This document shows, one piece after another, positions 57,479 to 64,000 of a stretch of 64,000 bases of DNA (position 1 is the stretch's first letter; every line of letters starts with the position of its first letter). Made by a program: the position numbers and the translations under genes. The notes below the pieces were generated by a model. That model made no database searches. It was not told the DNA's origin and worked only from the letters and a program-made list of their open reading frames with translations. This DNA comes from Ipomoea triloba. Taxonomy: Eukaryota; Streptophyta; Magnoliopsida; Solanales; Convolvulaceae. The stretch is taken from NCBI RefSeq assembly GCF_003576645.1, contig NC_044924.1, positions 19,811,563 to 19,875,562 on the forward strand, given 5' to 3'.

Positions 57479-58225
57479 TCCTGATTAAAATTACTAATCG
57501 TAATAATACAATACATATATTTCCCTACAATGTAATCTATACTATTAATAAAAACAAAATCCTCAATTTTAACTTCCCGCCCAAAACACTCATATACTAT
57601 TAAGGTTTGCGTAATATTGTAAAGTATGTGGTAATACAATTCCTTTTCGTACTACAATTGTACATTAAAATCTATACTGTTAATAAAAATAAAATCCTCC
57701 ATTTTAACTTCCCGCCCAAAACACTCATATACTATTAAGGTTTGCGTAATATTGTAAAGTATGCGGTAATACAATTCCTATTCGTACCACAATTGTACAT
57801 TAAAATCTATACTGTTAATAAAAATAAAATCCTCCTTTTTAACTTCCCGCCCAAAACACTCATATACTATTAAGATTTGCGTAATATTGTAAAGTATATG
57901 GTAGTACAATTCCTATTCGTACTACAATTGTACATTAAAATACGGTAATACAATTCCAAATACAATATATTCTTTCCTCCCATTTCCTATTCGTAATCTA
58001 AAATTCTAGATTAAAATTACTAATCGTAATAATGCAGTACATATATTTCCCTTCAACGTAATCTATACTATTAATAAAAATAAATCCTCCATTTTAACTT
58101 CCCGCCCAAAACAGTCCTATACTATTAAGGTTTCCGTAATGTTGTAAAATATGGTAATACAATTCCTATTCGTATTACAATTGTACATTAAAATATGGTA
58201 ATACAATTCCTAATACAATATATTC
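57479..58225. repeat. AT-rich tandem array, right part
   Basis: Same landmarks as 48896-50027. Here a 138-bp sub-unit (CTATACTGTTAATAAAAATAAAATCCTCC to ATTGTACATTAAAAT) is repeated at about 57668 and 57806, followed by a longer unit with the TTCTAGATTAAAATTACTAATCG segment. Confidence 0.8.
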
Positions 58226-58839
58226 AAGCAGCCATAATGTTAATATAAATTACTAATTAATGTAATGAATATGAATATAAGGAAGATTTTGAAAAGGGGG
58301 TGGGGGTGGAAGAGGGGGAGGGGACAAAGAATCGGAAATTCATAATTTTGAATAAAATATAGAATGTTATTTGACTATTAAAATTCCATTATAAGTATTC
58401 TCAAAAGCAAATAACAATTCTAGCATTGAATATTTTATATTCTTCTCTACTATTTCTCATATTTCTCCTTATTGTTTAGTAATGGAGTTTGTTTTTGTCT
58501 CTACCTCCGACCTATCCCTTAAGACAAGGAAATGCTCTTTAAGGCTCTGATTGATGCGTAGTTATTTGTCCAGAGAATATCAACGCTTTACGATCAACCA
58601 ACAAACACTCAAGTGCTTATTCCATTACTCCTAGGTGAAATTTTTCCTAATATAGTTATACTTACTGAATATCAAAATATAAGTGTACCTCAAGATCTTG
58701 CAATAACTGACCAACAAGTAATTAAATTAATGATATATAATGCAATGTAGATTATCTACATATTGCATTTATACACTTATTTTAGAACACTAATTTTTTG
58801 TGATATTTCTTGCATTTAAGGAAGACTCATACTATAGTT
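58226..58839. other. Intergenic, nothing recognised
   Basis: Contains a G-rich run GGGGGTGGGGGTGGAAGAGGGGGAGGGG (58297-58324) that could form a G-quadruplex. Otherwise AT-rich, with no gene-like frame. It may include further decayed MULE sequence. Confidence 0.45.
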
Positions 58840-59880
58840 TATTTGTCGATTCTTATATTTTATCTCCTTACGAGGATTCATATCACCTATTAGTTGCACT
58901 AACCACTGTGTTCTTAGGATTTGAATTTAAACATTCATCTATGTAGTCCCTTATTATTTTGAACTTTTATGAAAAACCTTGATTCATTTTCTTCAAGACA
59001 CCTTTCTGAGCTCTTCTTACTATAACTACATTAACATTTATCTTTAGCTCTGCCTCTATATCATCCTTCAACTTAATATGCTTTATGGTTGGATCCCTTA
59101 TAATCTTGTCTTCATATTTTTCTTCAATCCATATCTAAGTTACAACCCTTAATTTGTACCTACAATTGAACTTATGTTTTAGATGCAATGTTTTCAATTA
59201 GAAACATGTATATCTCTCTTCCCATCTACAATGAAATAAAAAAGGACAACCACTCACACATTTCACTCTAACTCTCTTTCTCCCATCTTATAGAAGCGGA
59301 TATATCTCTTGTGACGCACGGCATATTTCACCATTGCACTCTTAAATTGTGTTGCATCTTCAAACAACAATCCTCTCTCTAAATCTTGATATTCACACTC
59401 TAAGTTATATGTGGGGAATCTCAATTTCTTATGAGTTCATATATGTTCCGTTTCAATGTTTTCTTCAAACTTACAAGTTGGTGGATCAACAAAGTCATAG
59501 TAGTAACCAGCATTACCATAATCAATACTTGGTGGATTAACAACCTTTGTCTTGTATTTGGCTTTTGCCTTTGCCTTTGCCTTTGATTGTGCCATTGTCT
59601 GACCTTTTCTGATTCTAATTTCCTGCATATTACCATCCCTATTGAGGTCCTCTTCTGCTGCATAAACGTCAAACTCTTGTGTAACCCCTTCATTAAGGTC
59701 TTCAATATCTTCAACTTCCATCTCATTTTCAACTTCATAATTACTTTCAAAACCAACATCCTCTAAAGCATGATCAAATTGTTCTGAGCTACATTCTGTT
59801 TCATCACATCCATATATGAATAAGCACATCTTCAACCTCAATATCAGCTTCACCATCGACATTGCAGTTTTTGCTTAGGG
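58840..59880 (-). pseudogene. Decayed MULE (MuDR-type) transposase, N-terminal part
   Basis: On the minus strand the acidic leader (59437-59862) is followed, in shifting frames, by LERGLLFEDATQFKSAMVKY and AVRHKRYIRFYK (near 59290-59390), VRVKCVSGC (the zinc-like DNA-binding core of MuDR transposases), WIEEKYEDKI and then KIIRDYIDECLNSNP. These match the order of the plant MuDR N-terminal region up to the start of the catalytic domain. Stops and frameshifts are frequent. The 5' side ends at an LTR insertion at 59882. A run of Lys-Ala codons (SKAKAKAKAKYKTK) comes from a 6-bp repeat. Confidence 0.7.
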
Positions 59881-59881
59881 T

Positions 59882-61170
59882 TGAGGTGTCAAAAGATATT
59901 TGTGTTAAAACGGAAAGTCAGTGACTCCCCGAGTGTCGGTCTCGATGGAAGGACGTGGAGGTGTGTCAAGTGATCGGGAGTTTACTTGATTGAGTCATGC
60001 AAGAGATTCGAGTGTGGTGAGTGGTGAATCGTGAGTGAAAGGAGTTCATAAGGTTTGGTTTGAGTGCAAGAAAGTAATAAAGTAAGAGAGTTTGAAAATA
60101 TGTAAAAGGGGTAGGGATTGGATAGTGTTCATCTATGTTGCATCTTGGTGTGACTAAGGTAATGGATAAACAAGACAAAGATGTTGGCTATTCAAGAGTG
60201 TGTGTTCTTAGTCCTTTTCCACCTTTGTGTACTGAGGCTTCTTTGACTTAGGAGTGCCTTCAAGCATCCAAAGCTCTAAGAGGAATTTTATCAAACACTT
60301 GAGCTACACACTATCCTACTATTCTTAAGAAGTCCATAGGAACTATGATTGTTTCAAAGCTTTAAATCCTAACTCTAATCAAAGACATGAAAGAGTCAAG
60401 AGCTCAATCTCTCATCTAGATTGGCCAAATCCAAACAAGATCTCATCAAAACAACAATCAATAGACAAGAATAGATAATCCAACAATCTAAGCATTTAGA
60501 TCCAAAATATAGATATAAGATCATCACACTAGCAACATATCTTCACACAATCCAAATCCCTAGATTAAACTAGCCACACATGATATGAAATTCAAGACAA
60601 AAGCTAATTTAATCCAAGAACAAGATAACAAAATATAATAGAAATGAAATAGGGATCACCTAGAATGAAGTAATCCTTCAATCCAAGCTTGTTGTCTTCT
60701 ACAATGGAAATCTTCCTAAAACTAATCTAAAAAATGAAAAGAAAATGGAATAGTAAAAGTCTCTCTAAATTTCTGGGAACCTCTCTGAAAATCTATCAAA
60801 GGGGTTTAAATAGTCTCCGAAAAGCAACCCTAGCAACATTTCCGCGCAATGCAGTCTCCACGCCAGCTCACACGCGTGTGTGCGTGTGTGGGAGGCTACT
60901 GGATTATTTCCACATATACTCACACGCGTGTGGCCATCCTCTTGGGTCCTCCGGGGCTCCGATCTTGCCTGGTTCGTTCTTTGAGCTCTACTGTTGCTCC
61001 TATTGGCTCCCGGGACTCCTGTTTCACCTCCTTTAGGCTAAAAGTAGCTCTTGTGTGTTGGTTAGAGAATTTAAAGCATTTATGACCATAATTCATCATG
61101 TAAGGATGCAATAAGCGTGACAAAACACCCTAATATGCACTTGATTTAAGGGTATCTCGGAGGCTTATCA
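59882..61170 (-). mobile_element. LTR of an inverted Athila/Tat-like element
   Basis: Read on the minus strand it begins TGATAAGCCTCCGAG at 61170 and ends ACACCTCA at 59882. It shares with the LTR at 40248 the CACACGCGTGTG modules (60868-60935) and CGACACTCGGGGAGTC (about 59935). It is more diverged than the two LTRs at 40248 and 47665 are from each other, so it is a related but separate insertion. Confidence 0.75.
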
Positions 61171-64000
61171 AATTTTCCACACTTTGGCTCTTGCTTGCCC
61201 TCAAGCAAGACAATTTACTATTTAAGCTCATAAGTCTCCGAGATACTTTCTCATGTAAAACAAAGCTTTTGGCAAGTCAAAATGATGGGTGTCTAAGACT
61301 GTCGAAACGGGAGAAATCATTTATGTTATCTACAAAGGATTTTGGTCAGATGTCATCAACTCAAGAAATATTTTCGGGAAATAAAAACCTTTCGTAGATA
61401 AACAAGTAGAATAAAGTGTTAGGAACATCATGTAATAGGTTTTGATGATACCAACTGATAAGTAGAAATCCCCAAGTCTCGATACATAGGCAAAACGCTG
61501 TAAGTTCGACAAGTAAACCAAGAGCGAAAATACAACCGGGTAACTTTGAGCTCAACTCGGAAAATATTTAAGCTTGAGGTAAATTTGTTTGAACATCTTA
61601 GAAGTCTCGTGTGTTGTAATCATATAGACAGATCAGAAGAAAGCATGGGACAACACTGGAGGAATAAGGGTCTGCGAGACATCAACTAAGTCTCGAGACA
61701 TAAGCAGAGTTCGAGAGGTAGGACCTCTCGATACAGCTATCTAGTTCGAGACATAAACAGAGTTCGAGAGATAGACCTCTCGATACTTGAGTACGAGACA
61801 TCAAGCAATCAAGATATCAACCTTGGTCTCGATACACTAACAATTCTCCAACAAAGCTGAATGACGGTCAGGAAGCATACTTAAAGTTTGGAAAAGAAGA
61901 ATATCATGGGGATAGAATAATGAAGAGGTGCCGAACGTGAAGATTTCAAAATGGGCAGAAATGGATGACACGTCAGATTTCCACCACAAACGGTCAAAAG
62001 GTGCACCAATGCTGAAGTGGTCTGATTCCCTACAAACAAGGAATAATGGGAATATAAAAAGAGTAACTTTTACCAAAAGACGAAAGTGGAGCATGGACTC
62101 AAGAAAGTGAACTATGGAATATTCACTACAAAACAAAGAGGTTCAAGTTACAAGATCACCACTCCATGAAATATGCTGAAAATATGCAATACCCATGATC
62201 AGCATGGGAGACAAATTTCAAACGGAATAGTTTTCCCTCCAACGGAATTATTCCTCTACTCTCATATATAAGGACGTGAAGACACAGAAGTAAAATATGG
62301 TGAAGAGGTTCGAAATTCTTAAGAAGTGTCCGTCTAAAACGTTCAAGTGCAAGTACCTAAATTTGGAATATCATCCTGATATTCAAAACAGCGAGAAAAC
62401 ACATCTTAGTGTTTAAGAGAGTTACAAAGCTTAAACTGTTATACATCTAGAAGGTGACCGAAGCTGCTCTACATCGAAGTTGATTCAACGATAGCTTGTG
62501 GTCAGATTGGAGCCTGTTACATTCAACTGTGACAACCAAAAACACCTTGCTTTGGATTAAGCAAGAGAGGTGGAGTAACCTGGCAGCTGTCCGAGTGAAA
62601 GAAACCTGAGGCTTGACGCGGGCTTGGTGATCAAAGGTCAAGTGCTCGAGAGGTGGAGTAGCTGGAAGCGGGGAGAAAGACCTTGGAGAGGCGGAGTAAC
62701 CTGGGAGCTGTCTTGTGAAGATCCTGAGGCTTGACGCGGGCTTGGTGATCAAAGGTCAAGTGCTCGAGAGGTGGAGTAACAAGAAGCGGGGCGAAAAACC
62801 TGAGGCTTGAGGCGGGCTTCGTGATCAAAGCTCAAGCGCTCGATATTGTACTAAAAAGGGAAGTTTTTAGTGCAATCCTTCCAGGGAGTTTCTGGAAGAA
62901 GAGTGGACGTAGGCGGGTTGGCCGAACCACTTAAAAATCTCTCTTGCATTTACTTACTGCTTTTATCTCTCGCTAACCTCTCGATTGCACTGCATATAAA
63001 CGCACTTCTCGAACTAACTTAAACTCGTGCTAACTAAAAGGGGATAACATTTCCGCTGCGCATAAAACTTTGTCTTCACCTCGTGAGGTATCAAACCTAA
63101 ACATCCTAAGTTCAATACACACGAGAGGTCGAAAAGATTTGCAAAATCTTATACAAGTCTATTCACCCTCCCCTCTAGACTTGTACCCCATCCCCTTGGG
63201 ACCAACATAAAGGATCACACTCCTCGCACCATACGCAAGCATGCATTTCCAAAGTTTTGGTTCACCTTCTATTTAATTAGGGCCTCTAGCCGATCCCGCT
63301 AGTGGAAACGATGTGCACTAGCTAATCAACTTTTCCAACCTTATACGCCAAAGCCCAACGTAAATATGAATGAGGGTAGGGGCATGGACCACTCACCGCT
63401 TTTGGCTTAGCGCGGTCCCTCTTTTCTTCTCACTTCCTAGGATAACATCATCGAGCCACCCGACTTCACATGGAGCTCCATGCTTTTTCTCATCGAGCCA
63501 CCCGACTTCACATGGAGCTCCATGCTTTTTCGAAGACAGTGCAATGACTTCACATGGAGCTCCATGCTTTTTCGAAGACAGTGCAATGGGTACCCGAATC
63601 CTAGTGAAGCGGCTCACCTCATCTCTTATTTTCTCAATTCTTGGGATCTTTTTATGTGAATGACCGACTCTAGATAAAGTTTTTTGCTTACCGAAGACTA
63701 TGGTTGAATACAACCCAACGTATTGGCTTCCCTCAATTTTAAACTTGGTGATTAGCCTTTTGCCTTTTCGACTTCTCTCCCATGTCAACCCCTCATGCCT
63801 TTTTCTATTTATGATCAAGGGATTTTTTTTTCATTAAGCTTACCAATAGGCTCACCTTTTGCCCCATGCCCTACCAAAATTAGTCCAATTCCGGGTCTCG
63901 CTAAATTTTATCTTTCTCAAATTAAAAAGTGCACACTCCCACTTCGAGAGATCCTTGACTAAGGTCCTACATAAATAAGAGGTGAACATCATGCAAGCAG
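61171..64000 (-). mobile_element. 3' internal region of the inverted Athila/Tat-like element (runs off window)
   Basis: It has the same hairpin CTTGCTTG-NNNN-CAAGCAAG just before the LTR (61190-61209), the GGAGCTCC modules (63440-63590) and the CACTCCCACTTCGAGAGATCC segment (63930) as 46770-47650, all inverted. Interrupted by the solo LTR at 61417-63207. Apparent ORFs here are shadows of the repeat modules. Confidence 0.75.
61417..63207. mobile_element. Solo LTR, possibly Sirevirus/Copia type, 1,791 bp
   Basis: Starts TGTTAGGAACATC, ends CCTTGGGACCAACA, and is flanked by the 5-bp TSD TAAAG (61412-61416, 63208-63212). The plus-strand wording TTCACCCTCCCCTCTAGACTTG just before the end resembles LTR ends of large plant Copia elements. 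It contains a threefold internal repeat (about 62600-62835) with CTTGACGCGGGCTTGGTGATC and CAAGTGCTCGAGAGGTGGAG, and repeated 'TCGAGACATAA' words at 61680-61800. No coding region. Confidence 0.85.

Noticed and set aside
63393..63818. 141-codon minus-strand ORF with repeated ALSSKKHGAPCEV
   Set aside because: The repetition is the duplicated GGAGCTCC module of a non-coding retroelement region; the matching region at 46916-47275 reads through the module in other frames.

Overview
This is a nuclear segment from a flowering plant, most likely a eudicot. The evidence is an intron-rich plant enzyme gene, plant LINE, Copia and Gypsy retroelements, MULEs, Helitrons, tRNA-derived SINEs and a pentatricopeptide-repeat (PPR) fragment. 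The genus cannot be read from sequence alone. Repeat style would fit Convolvulaceae/Solanales, but that is a weak inference. No bacterial features, rRNA genes, tRNA genes or CRISPR arrays were seen.

Only one convincing host gene is present. It lies at 717-4871 on the minus strand and is a complete 10-exon gene for a mitochondrial beta-cyanoalanine synthase/cysteine synthase of 370 codons. All splice junctions and phases could be read directly. The rest is transposon-derived or simple sequence.

Layout. 1-400: a TA tract and a foldback MITE. 717-4871: the cyanoalanine synthase gene, with a SINE in intron 2. 4872-12430: intergenic sequence with two related SINEs, a 1.07-kb MULE-type foldback element (9-bp TSD), a TGGCCCTGTTTGG MITE, a Helitron, another MITE and a low-complexity repeat block. 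12431-15920: an LTR fragment and a decayed Ty3/Gypsy element. 16350-26071: MITEs and a Helitron cluster. The largest Helitron appears to hold a 307-bp tandem array whose unit is a perfect 244-bp palindrome. 26499-48895: a decayed LINE, split by a Gypsy-type solo LTR (TSD AACAG), itself split by a nearly intact Copia element (TSD CAAAA). A non-autonomous Athila/Tat-like retroelement follows directly. Inside this block a 1,293-bp stretch is repeated on both sides of a single N, which is almost certainly an assembly artefact. 48896-58225: an AT-rich tandem array interrupted by a 7.4-kb LTR insertion (TSD AAAAT) that holds a LINE 3' end, an inverted Helitron and a Pack-MULE carrying a PPR gene fragment. 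58840-64000: a decayed MULE transposase, then an inverted copy of the Athila/Tat-like element carrying a solo LTR (TSD TAAAG).

Many insertion events can be ordered because TSDs or paralogous empty sites are visible in the window. The most unusual items are the palindromic satellite inside a Helitron, the Pack-MULE with an open PPR reading frame, and the Athila/Tat-like element. That element has no visible reverse transcriptase but has a 555-codon ORF of unknown function and conserved RNA-hairpin candidates.
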